From positions 61,045 through 125,044 of the forward strand of contig NZ_JBHMIM010000012.1 in assembly GCF_048060115.1 (NCBI RefSeq): a stretch of DNA of 64,000 nt, written 5' to 3'. The notes beneath the pieces were generated by a model, which was not told the DNA's origin, did no database searches, and saw only the letters and a list, made by a program, of their open reading frames with translations. The position numbers and the translations under genes were made by a program. Below are positions 24,978-34,067 of the stretch, piece after piece. The stretch's first letter is position 1, and each line of letters starts with the position of its first letter. This DNA comes from Micromonospora_E sp048060115. GTDB lineage: Bacteria > Actinomycetota > Actinomycetes > Mycobacteriales > Micromonosporaceae.

Positions 24978-25850
24978 ATGGCGGACACGGCTGCGGTTGG
25001 CGCGCTCGGCGTCGGTGACCATGCCTGCCTGACCTTCTCCGACCAGGAGGAACGGCTGGACCTGGTTGCGGCATTTGTCCGTGGTGGGCTGCGGGCCGGA
25101 CAGAAGGTGGTGTGTCTGACCGACTCCGTCAGCCCGGACGAACTCACCGGTGAGTTGCACGAGCGCTCGGTACGGCCAGGCTCGGCGCTGCGGCGAGGTC
25201 AGCTACGGATCACCTCGGCGACCGAGTCACTACTCGGCGGCGCGACGGCCGACGCGGCCACCATGGTGGAGATCCTCGCCGGGGAGGTACAGCTCGCCAG
25301 CCAGGAGGGCTACCCCGGGCTGCGGGTGACGGCGGACATGTGCTGGGCGACCCGTCCGTTCGCCTCCGCCGAGCAACTGCTCGAGTTCGAGTCGTTGGTA
25401 GCCGAACTGTTCGCGCACGGCCAGCTCTGCCTGATCTGCCAGTACGACCGGGAACGGTTCGACGCGGTCACGCTGGCCTTCGCCGCCCGGGCCCACCCCC
25501 GTACGGTCGCCGCCCAGGTGTACCTGGAACATCCACTGCTGCGGGTCTGCCGCCAGTACAGCCCGCCCGGGGTACGGGTCGCCGGCGAGTTGGACTACCG
25601 GCACAAGGATGTCCTCGAGCTGGCGCTGGCCGAGTCGATCCGCATCGATCGACACGTGCATCTGAACCTGACCGGCCTGGACTACATCGACGGGGCCTGC
25701 GCCGGCATCGTCGTCGCTGCGGCCCGCGCGTTGCCGAGGACCCGCCGGATGACCGTCACCTGTCGGCGTCTCGTCGGCACCGTTCTGGCCCTGGTCGGTG
25801 CCGACGACGTGGCTCAACTTCGGGTACAGAGACGCCATGAACAGCCCTGA
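24978..25850 (+). CDS. MEDS sensor domain fused to a STAS anti-sigma-antagonist-like domain
   Basis: The 290-residue protein has an N-terminal MEDS domain (VGDHACLTFSDQEERLDLVAAFVRGGL... and CQYDRERFDAVTLAFAARAHP; residues about 8-185) and a C-terminal STAS domain (VAGELDYRHKDVLELALAE, HLNLTGLDYIDGACAGIVV; residues about 200-285). MEDS domains are linked to sensing of methanogen/methylotroph-type small molecules and often sit in actinomycete signalling. The STAS part lacks a clear Ser at the usual phosphorylation site: the DYIDGAC segment carries Asp/Gly there. It overlaps the next gene by 14 bases. Confidence 0.85.
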   Translation: MADTAAVGALGVGDHACLTFSDQEERLDLVAAFVRGGLRAGQKVVCLTDSVSPDELTGELHERSVRPGSALRRGQLRITSATESLLGGATADAATMVEILAGEVQLASQEGYPGLRVTADMCWATRPFASAEQLLEFESLVAELFAHGQLCLICQYDRERFDAVTLAFAARAHPRTVAAQVYLEHPLLRVCRQYSPPGVRVAGELDYRHKDVLELALAESIRIDRHVHLNLTGLDYIDGACAGIVVAAARALPRTRRMTVTCRRLVGTVLALVGADDVAQLRVQRRHEQP

Positions 25851-26295
25851 TCCCGCCTGGGCCGAGGCGCGCGGCCGCCCGGACGGCACAGCGCCGCCGG
25901 ACGGGCTCGTCGACCAGCCGTTCGACGGCGATGGGCTCTACGGGTTACGTGCCACGTTGACCGCCCATGCCCCGCTGCTGGGGATCTCCGCGGAGCAGAC
26001 CGAGCATCTGCTCATCGTCGCGGGCGAGCTCGCGACGAATGCGATACGTCACGGCGGTGGCAGCGGCCGGCTGCGACTGTGGCGCCAGAGCTGCATCCTG
26101 TTCTGCCAGGTGAGCGACGACGGTCCGGGCATCGCCGACCTACTTGTCGGGACCTCCCCGCCGGACCAGGCATGCGCCGGCGGGCGTGGCGTGTGGATCT
26201 GTCGACAGCTCTGCGCCGAACTGCTCATCGAACGCGCCGTTCCTGGGCCGGGTGCGGTCGTCACCGCGGTCATCAGTCTCGATCCGGCGGCCTGA
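25837..26295 (+). CDS. HATPase_c anti-sigma factor/serine kinase-like protein
   Basis: The 152-residue protein has a GHKL-type ATP-binding domain: N-box VAGELATNAIRHGGG near residue 65, G1-like VSDDGPGIAD and G2-like ACAGGRGVWICRQL. This is the RsbW/SpoIIAB-like short form common in actinomycetes. Overlap with the MEDS-STAS gene implies that the two products work together in a partner-switching circuit. No sigma factor is adjacent. Confidence 0.88.
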   Translation: MNSPDPAWAEARGRPDGTAPPDGLVDQPFDGDGLYGLRATLTAHAPLLGISAEQTEHLLIVAGELATNAIRHGGGSGRLRLWRQSCILFCQVSDDGPGIADLLVGTSPPDQACAGGRGVWICRQLCAELLIERAVPGPGAVVTAVISLDPAA

Positions 26296-26315
26296 CCACC
26301 GTCGGTCAGCACCAC

Positions 26316-27368
26316 TCAGAGGGCCAGCACGGCCACCACGGCGAGGTAGCCGCCGAGCAACAGGGTTCCTTCGAAGCCCAACTTCCCCCAGCCACGGACC
26401 TGCCGGGCCAACAGCCCGCCGAGCAGTACCGTGGTCATCAGCATCGCGGACGTGGTGAGGAATAGTTCGTCCGGGCCGACCGCGTGGTAGATCGAGCCGC
26501 CACGGTAGAACAGGTCGCCGACCACGAGGTTGAGCGCGTCGATGCTGTTGCCGCCGAGAATGGCGGCCACCGCGAGCGTCACCGCGCCGCGCCGGACGGC
26601 GGCGATGGCGGTGATGGTCTCCGGCAGTGCGTTGATCAGCCCCATCAGGATCCCGCCGACGAGCCCGGCCCGTAGGCCGGTCGCCGACACCAGGGTCTCA
26701 CCGGCCAGTGCGATGATCCATCCTCCTGCCGCGACAGTCAGACCCACCGACGCGAACCGGATCCACAACAGCTCCAGTGGACGGCCGTCCAGATCGCCGT
26801 GGCTCTGCGGTTGATCGCGGCGGGTCTCGACGGTGTCGACCGCTTGCCAGTACGGGGTAGCGTCGGCGGAGTGGACGATCAGCCCGCCGCCGAGGTAGCA
26901 GCCGATCATGAGCGCCGAGACCGGGTGGATCCCCGCTACCGCCAGGTCCGGGGTGAAGGTCGCGAGCAACGCGAGCGCGAGCAACGCGAGCAGCAGGCAC
27001 CCGAAGAGCAGGTTGGCCAGCGACGCCGTCGCGTGTTCGAGATTGACGTGGCGGTAGAACAGGTCCGCGACGGCGATCGCGGTGGTCTGCGCGGCGATCC
27101 CCCCGACGGCGTTGCTGTAGGCGAGCTGCGGGACGTCGTTGGCTGCGGTCACCGCAGTCATCACGATGCCCGACAACGACGTCGCCAATGCGAAGAAGAC
27201 CGCGCCGAACAGTGCTTCGCCCCAGCCGGTCCGATCCGCGAGCGCGTCGCCCAGCGCCACCAGCCGGACGCTGCACACGACGGTGAGCAGTCCGGCGATC
27301 GCAAAAGCCGCGATCGCCCAAGGAACCGACCCGAAGGCCGCAACCAAGAAGTCCGACATAAAACGCAT
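26316..27368 (-). CDS. Ca2+/cation antiporter-like membrane protein (CaCA superfamily)
   Basis: The 350-residue protein has about ten hydrophobic helices in two homologous halves. The alpha repeats are visible as FFALATSLSGIVMTAVTAAN in the first half and LINALPETITAIAAVRRG ... GGNSIDALNLVVGDLF in the second. They resemble sodium/calcium exchanger repeats, though the acidic residue in the first (usually SxPE) is replaced by SLSG. The ion is unknown. ATG 27368 was used; ATG 27359 is also possible. Confidence 0.8.
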   Translation of the reverse strand: MRFMSDFLVAAFGSVPWAIAAFAIAGLLTVVCSVRLVALGDALADRTGWGEALFGAVFFALATSLSGIVMTAVTAANDVPQLAYSNAVGGIAAQTTAIAVADLFYRHVNLEHATASLANLLFGCLLLALLALALLATFTPDLAVAGIHPVSALMIGCYLGGGLIVHSADATPYWQAVDTVETRRDQPQSHGDLDGRPLELLWIRFASVGLTVAAGGWIIALAGETLVSATGLRAGLVGGILMGLINALPETITAIAAVRRGAVTLAVAAILGGNSIDALNLVVGDLFYRGGSIYHAVGPDELFLTTSAMLMTTVLLGGLLARQVRGWGKLGFEGTLLLGGYLAVVAVLAL

Positions 27369-27541
27369 ATTCCCACAGCCGGGGGATCGGTAGGGCGTGA
27401 AACACCAACGGATCGACCGGGCCCACGACGATTCACAGCGACCGCCCAGAAACAGGCGGTATGTTTCACTATATCCACTGTAGAAGTGCTCGGCGACTGC
27501 AGTCGACGTGGCACGACCACCAAGAAACGAAAGGTACGTAC

Positions 27542-28516
27542 GTGGTCTTCAAGAAGATGCTGGGCGCACTTGGCATCGGCGCCCCCAGTGTCGACACCGT
27601 GCTGTCCAACCCCGACGTGCAGCCGGGCGCGGTCCTCGCCGGCCAGGTCAATCTGGTCGGCGGCAGTCACGACGTGCAGTTGGACCAGATCACCGTCAGT
27701 CTGGTGACCCGGGTGGAGGTGGAGGCCGGGGGCGAGGACCACAACGCGGTGGCGGAGTTCCTCCGGGTCGGCGTGGCCGGCGGCCTGCACCTCTCCGAAG
27801 GCCAACGGCTCTCGCTGCCCTTCCAGTTCGCCGTACCATGGGAAACCCCCGTCACCGCCATGTACGGACAGCCACTGCACGGGATGGCCATGGGGCTGCG
27901 CACCGAGGTCGCCATCCCCGGCGCGATCGACCGCGGCGACCTCGACCCGGTCCAGGTCCACCCGCTTGGGCTGCAGCACCGCATCCTGGAATCCTTCGCC
28001 CGGCTGGGGTTCGCCTTCAAGGGCGCGGACCTGGAGCACGGTCGGCTCCACGGGGTGCCGCAGACGCTCCCCTTCTACCAGGAGATCGAGTACTACGCGG
28101 CGCCGCAGTACGCCAACGGCATCCGCGAGGTCGAGTTGACCTTCATCGCCAGCGAGTACGGTGTGGACGTCATCCTGGAGTTCGACAAGCGGGGCGGACT
28201 CTTCACCGCCGGCCACGACTCGTACGGCCGGTACCGGGTCAGCCACGCCGACGCCGACCGGGTCGACTGGACCGCCCAGGTCGACGCCTGGGTACGTGAG
28301 GCGATGGCTCAGCGACAGTCCTTCCTCGGCGGATACGGTCCGGCGGCGTACGGCGGCGGACATCACGGCGAGCCGCGGAGCGGGGCGGGCATGGGCGCGA
28401 TGGTGGCCGGCGCGGTCGGCGGCGCCGCACTCGGCTTCGCCGGCGGGATGATCGCCGGGGAGGTCTTCGACGCCTTCGGCGACGACGACTCGGGCGAGGA
28501 GTTCGCCGAGGAGTGA
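27542..28516 (+). CDS. spo0M: Spo0M-like sporulation-control protein (arrestin fold)
   Basis: The 324-residue protein matches Spo0M: MLGALGIGAPSVDTVL at the N-terminus, VNLVGGSHDVQLDQITVSLVTRVE, the LPFQFAVPWETPVT strand and FIASEYGVDVILEFDKRGGLF. A Gly-rich hydrophobic tail (GAMVAGAVGGAALGFAGGMI, residues about 290-310) and an acidic end follow. In Bacillus, Spo0M influences sporulation and cell shape; here the role is inferred. GTG 27542 is preceded by GAAAGG. Confidence 0.9.
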   Translation: MVFKKMLGALGIGAPSVDTVLSNPDVQPGAVLAGQVNLVGGSHDVQLDQITVSLVTRVEVEAGGEDHNAVAEFLRVGVAGGLHLSEGQRLSLPFQFAVPWETPVTAMYGQPLHGMAMGLRTEVAIPGAIDRGDLDPVQVHPLGLQHRILESFARLGFAFKGADLEHGRLHGVPQTLPFYQEIEYYAAPQYANGIREVELTFIASEYGVDVILEFDKRGGLFTAGHDSYGRYRVSHADADRVDWTAQVDAWVREAMAQRQSFLGGYGPAAYGGGHHGEPRSGAGMGAMVAGAVGGAALGFAGGMIAGEVFDAFGDDDSGEEFAEE

Positions 28517-28948
28517 CCGTCGACCGGCGGTCGACGTCCACACCCGGTGCCCACCCGGCACCCGGGGTGGACGTCGACCGCCGCGAAACATCGCCTCAAA
28601 CGGCACACTTTGTCGCCGCTCAGCAGACTCAGCGCGAAATAGCTTCAATTGACAAGCGATACTGGAAAGCAGATTTACTGTCTACCGGATCGTCAAAACC
28701 GTACGGAAGCTCCCAAGGTCGACACCGTCACCAACGGCGGACACCTCGACAAGGGAAGCGATGAATACCTACGCCACCGGTCGTTTCGTCCGATTCGGAC
28801 ACCTGACTTTCGTCTATGACAGTGATTCACCCTGGTCATTCTGGACTGAGGATTGCGACGGCAGTCCACGTGGCTTAGTTTGTTGGTGATCCGACCGCCG
28901 GACACGGCCAACCCGTTACGAGCGGCGGCACCGGCACGACTGGCGAGG
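28517..28948 (+). other. Gap of about 430 bases before the AfsR-like regulator, with a candidate promoter
   Basis: No gene is supported here. The part at 28640-28690 is much richer in A and T than its surroundings and holds TTGACA (28649-28654), followed at 18 bases by the weak -10 ATTTAC (28673-28678). If used, it gives the regulator a long leader of about 265 bases, or there is a second promoter closer in. Confidence 0.35.
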
Positions 28949-31900
28949 GTGACGACGTTGCGTATCCAGATCCTCGGCCAGGTCTCCGCCTGGCGCGACG
29001 GCGTACAGCTGGATCTCGGACCCACGGCCCAACGGGCCGTCCTGGGCCTGCTCGCGATCGCCTGCGGCCAGCCGGTGGGCACCTCGGAGATATCGACAGC
29101 GGTGTGGGCCGACCGTAGCCCGCCGCCCAGCGCGCGAAACGTGATCCAGACCCACATCAAACACCTCCGGCGCCGGCTCGAGCCAGACCGTCGGCCACGC
29201 GCCCCCAGCACCGTGCTCCGACAGGTCGGCAACGGCTACGCGCTGTGTCTGCCGACGTCCTGCGTCGACGCGCTCAACTTCCGGGAACGGTTGGTGGCCT
29301 CGGCCGGCCTGCAACGCTGCGGCGATCTGGACGGCGCCGCCGCCGAGCTCGAACAGGCCCTCGCCCTGTGGCAGGGGCCGCCAATGGCCGACCTGCCGGT
29401 CCTGACCGGACATCCCAGGGTGGTCGCGCTGGTCGAGGAGCGGCACACCGCGCTCGCCCGGTACGGCGAAGTCATGATCTGTGCCGGGCGGGCCGCCGAG
29501 GCGGTCCCGGCGCTGGAGGAGGCCGCCTCGGCACAGCCGCTGGACGAGGCGGCCCAGGCCCGGCTGATCCGCGGCTACCAGGCCGCCGGACAGCGGGCCC
29601 GCGCCTTCCACACCTACCATCGGGTGCGCCATCGTCTGACCGACGAACTCGGTGTGGATCCCGGGCCGGAGCTGACCGCCGCGCACACGGCGCTGCTACA
29701 CGACGACGAACCGGCCGGCGCGGCCAAACGCGTACCCGCCGAAGCACCCCGGCTGCTGGCCACCCGAGCGACCGGCGCGGTCCCCGCCCAGCTGCCCGCC
29801 GACATCCCGGACTTCACCGGCCGGGTCGGCGAACTGGCCCAGCTCGACGACATCCTCAGCGCCGCCAGCAGTAGCACCGGGGACGACGCCGGGCTGACCG
29901 GGATCACGGTCGCGGCGGTGTCCGGTACCGCTGGCGTCGGCAAGACCGCGCTGGCGATCCGCTGGGCGCACCGGGTACGCCACCAGTTCCCCGATGGCCA
30001 GCTCTACGTCGACCTGCAGGGCTATGACGAGGCCCAGCCCGTATCCCCCGGGCACACGCTCGCCGGATTCCTCCGGGCGCTAGGTGTCAGCGGGCCCGAC
30101 CTGCCGCTGGACGTCGACGAACGGTCAGCCTGCTTCCGGAGCCTGACCGATGGACGGCAGATGCTGCTGGTGCTCGACAACGCGGCATCCGCCGAACAGA
30201 TCCGTCCGCTACTGCCCGGCTCCGCGTCCTGCCTGGTTCTGGTCACCAGCCGCGACTCCCTGGCCGGACTGGTGGCCCGGCACGGCGCCCGACGGCTCGA
30301 CCTCGATCCGCTGCCGCCCGACGATGCGGTAGCGCTGATCCAGCGGCTCATCGGCGCCCGCGTCGCCACCGAACACGCCGCGGCCACCGTACTCGCCGCG
30401 CAGTGCGCCCGGCTCCCGCTGGCCCTGCGGGTCGCGGCGGAGATGGCCGCCACCCGGCCGGGCACCCAACTGGGCGAGCTGGTCCGGGAGTTGGCCGACC
30501 AACACGGGCGGCTCGATCTCCTCGACGCCGGTGGTGACCTGCGGACCGGCGTACGGGCGGTGTTCTCCTGGTCCTATCTCAACCTTCCGGACGATGCCGC
30601 CCGCGCGTTCCGGCTACTGGGCCTGCACCCTGGCCCCGATCTGGAGTCCCATGCGGCGGCCGCGATCATCGGTGGTCGGACGCCGGACGCCCGCCGGTTG
30701 CTGGACCTGCTGGCGCGCGCCCACCTGGTCGAGCGGGGCCACGGCAACCGCTACCGGATGCACGACCTGCTCCAGGCGTACGCGGTGGATCTCGCCGAGC
30801 AGCAGGAGTCGCCGATGGAGCGGCATCGCGCGATGACCGCCCTCTTCGACCACTACCTGCAGACCGCCGCCGCGGCGATGGACCTGACCTGCCCGGCGGA
30901 ACGGCACCGCCGGCCGACGGTCACCGGGCCGGCGGTCTCGGCCCGGCCGCTGGCCGACGCGGCGGAGGCCCGTGCCTGGCTGGAACAGGAACGGGCCAAC
31001 CTGGTCGCCGGTGTCGTACACACCGCCGGGCACGGCTGGCCGGAGCATGCCCGCCGCCTCGTCCTCACCATGTTCCGGTACCTGGAGGGGGCCGGTCACT
31101 ACCCGGACGCGGTGACCGTGCACCATCACGGACTGCTGGCGGCCGAAGCCATCGGGGACCGGGACTCGCAGGCGCACATGATGACGAACATCGCCGTGGT
31201 GTACGGCATGCAGGGCCATCGCAAGCTGGTCGCCGATCACCTGCAACGGGCGCTGGTTCTCTACCGGATGACCCGTGAGCGGGCGGGCGAGGCGCGCGCA
31301 TTGGGCAACCTCGGGGTCTTTCACGGTCAGCAGGGCCAGTACGACCAGGCCCGGACCTACCTACGGCAGGCGCTGGTCCTGCTACGGGAGACCGGCGAGG
31401 CGCACGGCGAGGCGATGGCGCTGGGCAATCTCGGATGGGTTCACGTGCTCCAGGGCCGCTACACCGAAGCGGCCGAACGCCTGGACCAGGCGATCGCCCT
31501 GTGCCGGCGGATCGGCCACCGGGTGGGAACGGCGTTCGCCCTAAATTCCCTCGGCCAACTGCACGCCCGCCTCGGACGGTTCCGCGAGTCCGCCGAGCAC
31601 CATGGGCGCGCCCTGGCCATCTACCGCGACTCCAGCCAGCCGGTCGGCGAAGCATCCGCGCTGGTTGGTCTGGCCGACGCACTGATGCAGGTCGGGCACC
31701 CGGCCGCCGCCCGTGACCACTACCGGCAGGCACTGACGATCTCCGCGCAGATCGGGGACCGGACGCAGCAGGCCAGGGCACACGCCGGCCTGGCCAGAGC
31801 CGGCCAGCGCCTCGCCGACGCCCGGCCGGCGCCGCCGGCCGGTGGTCACGGCCCGACCCTTGACGACGTACGGGACCACTGGCGGCACGCGCTGGCCCAC

Positions 31901-31972
31901 TTCAGCGCGATCGGTGCGCCGGAGGCCGAACAGATCCGCGCTCAACTGGCTGCAGCGGATCGCGGTCGGTGA
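28949..31972 (+). CDS. AfsR/SARP-family transcriptional regulator with NB-ARC and TPR domains
   Basis: The 1007-residue protein begins with an OmpR-type winged-helix DNA-binding domain (LRIQILGQVSAWRDGVQLDL ... NVIQTHIKHLRRRLEPDR; residues about 4-100), then a bacterial transcriptional activation domain (to about 245, ending ELGVDPGPELTAAH). An NB-ARC ATPase follows (P-loop SGTAGVGKTA near 325-334, MLLVLDNAASAEQIRPLLPG, LPLALRVAAEMAA), and then C-terminal TPR repeats (720-930). AfsR-like proteins activate secondary metabolism. GTG 28949 was chosen at the domain edge. It converges, 11 bases away, on the large glycoconjugate locus and may control it. Confidence 0.9.
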   Translation: MTTLRIQILGQVSAWRDGVQLDLGPTAQRAVLGLLAIACGQPVGTSEISTAVWADRSPPPSARNVIQTHIKHLRRRLEPDRRPRAPSTVLRQVGNGYALCLPTSCVDALNFRERLVASAGLQRCGDLDGAAAELEQALALWQGPPMADLPVLTGHPRVVALVEERHTALARYGEVMICAGRAAEAVPALEEAASAQPLDEAAQARLIRGYQAAGQRARAFHTYHRVRHRLTDELGVDPGPELTAAHTALLHDDEPAGAAKRVPAEAPRLLATRATGAVPAQLPADIPDFTGRVGELAQLDDILSAASSSTGDDAGLTGITVAAVSGTAGVGKTALAIRWAHRVRHQFPDGQLYVDLQGYDEAQPVSPGHTLAGFLRALGVSGPDLPLDVDERSACFRSLTDGRQMLLVLDNAASAEQIRPLLPGSASCLVLVTSRDSLAGLVARHGARRLDLDPLPPDDAVALIQRLIGARVATEHAAATVLAAQCARLPLALRVAAEMAATRPGTQLGELVRELADQHGRLDLLDAGGDLRTGVRAVFSWSYLNLPDDAARAFRLLGLHPGPDLESHAAAAIIGGRTPDARRLLDLLARAHLVERGHGNRYRMHDLLQAYAVDLAEQQESPMERHRAMTALFDHYLQTAAAAMDLTCPAERHRRPTVTGPAVSARPLADAAEARAWLEQERANLVAGVVHTAGHGWPEHARRLVLTMFRYLEGAGHYPDAVTVHHHGLLAAEAIGDRDSQAHMMTNIAVVYGMQGHRKLVADHLQRALVLYRMTRERAGEARALGNLGVFHGQQGQYDQARTYLRQALVLLRETGEAHGEAMALGNLGWVHVLQGRYTEAAERLDQAIALCRRIGHRVGTAFALNSLGQLHARLGRFRESAEHHGRALAIYRDSSQPVGEASALVGLADALMQVGHPAAARDHYRQALTISAQIGDRTQQARAHAGLARAGQRLADARPAPPAGGHGPTLDDVRDHWRHALAHFSAIGAPEAEQIRAQLAAADRGR

Positions 31973-31983
31973 CGGAGTCGCGG

Positions 31984-32985
31984 TCAGCGCACCGTCACCG
32001 GGTCGCTGAGTACGGCAGCCAGCGACCGTTGCCGACGTCGGTGCAGGTACTGCGCGATCAGCAGCCCACCGGCACCGACCGCCACGTCGCTGAGCACCGT
32101 GACCAGCCTGCTGGCCAGGACCACGGTGCTGGCCAACGGCAGCGGCATCACGCTGGCCAGGGCGAGAGCCAGCACCGCCTCACGTACGCCGATTCCGTCC
32201 GGTGCCACCATGACCAGCAGGCCGGTGACGGTGGCCAGGGCGAACCCGGCGACGCAGACCAGGTACGAGCCGGCGGGTGGAGCACCCGCGACGACCGCCA
32301 ACAACCACAGGTGGTGGCCGGAGATGATCCACGACAGCGCCTGCGCGACAATCGCCCGGCGTACGCCCGTCGGTGACGCGCTGACCTGCGGCGCCGGTCG
32401 ACGCAGCAACCGGGCCGCGAGCCGGATGCCACGATCGAGCAGGTCGGGCCGGATCAGCAGCATCGTCACTGGCAGGGCGGCGGCGAGCAGCCACCACATT
32501 CCGCCGCCGCCCACCGATGGCCCGGCGGCGATCCCGACGGTCAGGCCGGTGAGGGCGACGATGCTCCAGCTGAGGGCGAAGACCGATGCCAGCCGTACCG
32601 GACCGACGTCGACCGCCTTGCCCAGCCGCAGCAGTACCGGCAGAGCCACGAAACGTCCGGGCACGAACTTGACGAGGAAACCGACGAAGAAGATCCGGGC
32701 TGCGGTCCAGGTGTCGACCTTCGCACCGAGGTCGACGAAGATCGCCCGCCAGGACAGCACGCCGAAGATCAGACCGACGCAGCTGATCGCGAACGCGGCG
32801 GCCACCGTGAGATAGACCGTGGTCGGGTCCAGTGAGGTGGCCAGTTCCCGGACCGGCGCCCAGTCCTGGTTACGCAGCACGCTCACCAGGCCGATGGCGA
32901 GCAGTCCGACGAAGACGGCGACGAGGATTCGGTTTGCGACCCGCCAGCACCGTGCCCGGCGCCCGGCCGGTGCGGTGCCGATCAC
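31984..32985 (-). CDS. Lysylphosphatidylglycerol synthase transmembrane-type protein (flippase-like)
   Basis: The 333-residue protein has about eight hydrophobic helices and matches the UPF0104/LPG_synthase_TM group: ARIFFVGFLVKFVPGRFVALPVLLRLG near the middle and VMVAPDGIGVREAVLALAL near residue 260. Members near glycosyltransferase genes are thought to move lipid-linked substrates or to help transferases; the catalytic domain of MprF is absent. GTG 32985 overlaps the upstream glycosyltransferase stop (GTGA). It is last gene of the eight-gene minus operon. Confidence 0.85.
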   Translation of the reverse strand: MIGTAPAGRRARCWRVANRILVAVFVGLLAIGLVSVLRNQDWAPVRELATSLDPTTVYLTVAAAFAISCVGLIFGVLSWRAIFVDLGAKVDTWTAARIFFVGFLVKFVPGRFVALPVLLRLGKAVDVGPVRLASVFALSWSIVALTGLTVGIAAGPSVGGGGMWWLLAAALPVTMLLIRPDLLDRGIRLAARLLRRPAPQVSASPTGVRRAIVAQALSWIISGHHLWLLAVVAGAPPAGSYLVCVAGFALATVTGLLVMVAPDGIGVREAVLALALASVMPLPLASTVVLASRLVTVLSDVAVGAGGLLIAQYLHRRRQRSLAAVLSDPVTVR

Positions 32986-34067
32986 CGGGCCGCCCCCGTC
33001 GCAGGGGTCGACCGGTGCCGCGCCGTACGCCACACGCCGGCGGCGAAGCCGACTGCCATGCCCGTCAGTTGAGTGGTGTGCATGAGGAAGTGCATCCCCA
33101 GGAAGTACACCATGAACAGACTTCCCTTGCGCCGACGAACGAACCAGAACAGTCCGCTGTCGATGCCAGCGAAGGCCGCGAACGGTACCGCCGGCACCAT
33201 CAGCAGCCACCAGCTGACGGCGGCCAACGGCACGGTCGTCACCGTCGCCACGCAGCAGAGCATCGCGGCCACGGCGCCGACGTCGATACCCGACGTCGGA
33301 CGTTGGGCACCGGTCGGGCCATCGGCCGTCGCCGGTACGGGCACGGTACGGCGGTGCACACTACGGCGCCCCGGGCCGAGCAGGGTTCCGGCGAGCAGCC
33401 CGCCGTAGCTGACGGCCCGGCGGACATGTTCGGTCAGAAAGGGCCGGAGCCGGTCGACGTCGTCGTGCCGCCCGACCACGTCCGCGCACATCCGGATCTG
33501 GTACCGGTCCGGCAGCCGGGTACCGAACTCGATGTCCTCCGCGTCACGCAGGCTCTCGTCGAAGCCGCCCACCGAGTCGAAGGCCGGCCGGCGGATCGCG
33601 GTGAGGGCGAACAGCGTAGCGTCCGCGACTCCGGCTCGGCGCCGACGCCAGTAGTGCTCGAACAGCGTCTTGTAGACCTCGACCGGACCATCGGCGACGA
33701 ACGGTTCGGCGTCGTAGATCCCCTGCACCACGCCGCAGTCCGGGTACTCACGCAGCACCCGCAGGGCGTTGCCGATGGCGTCGGTCGCGAGCGCGATGTC
33801 GGAGTCGACGAAGAACAGTACGTCGCCGGTGGCGATGGCCGCGCCGGCGTTGCGGGCGGCGGACACGCCCCGGTTGACCGGCAGACAGACCAGCCGGCAG
33901 GGCAGACCGGCGGCGATCTCGCGCGAGCCGTCGGTGCTGGCGTCGTCCACGACGATCACCTCGGCCGGCTGGTGGGTCTGCCGGTACACGGCGCGGACAC
34001 ACTCGGCCAGGGTCTTGGCCTTGTTGTAGGTCGGAATCACCACCGACACCCGTGGTCGGCGGCTCAC
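32982..34067 (-). CDS. GT2 family glycosyltransferase with C-terminal membrane helices
   Basis: The 361-residue protein has a GT-A domain: VSVVIPTYNKAKTLAECV, EVIVVDDASTDGSREIA, SAARNAGAAIATGDVLFFVD with the metal-binding D-x-D (DSD), and GGFDESLRDAEDIEFGTRL as acceptor/base region. Two or three hydrophobic helices follow near 255-330. GTG 34067 overlaps the EEP gene stop (GTGA). It probably transfers a sugar from a nucleotide or polyprenyl donor at the membrane; donor and acceptor are unknown. It is one of four related GT2 genes in the locus. Confidence 0.92.
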   Translation of the reverse strand: MSRRPRVSVVIPTYNKAKTLAECVRAVYRQTHQPAEVIVVDDASTDGSREIAAGLPCRLVCLPVNRGVSAARNAGAAIATGDVLFFVDSDIALATDAIGNALRVLREYPDCGVVQGIYDAEPFVADGPVEVYKTLFEHYWRRRRAGVADATLFALTAIRRPAFDSVGGFDESLRDAEDIEFGTRLPDRYQIRMCADVVGRHDDVDRLRPFLTEHVRRAVSYGGLLAGTLLGPGRRSVHRRTVPVPATADGPTGAQRPTSGIDVGAVAAMLCCVATVTTVPLAAVSWWLLMVPAVPFAAFAGIDSGLFWFVRRRKGSLFMVYFLGMHFLMHTTQLTGMAVGFAAGVWRTARHRSTPATGAAR

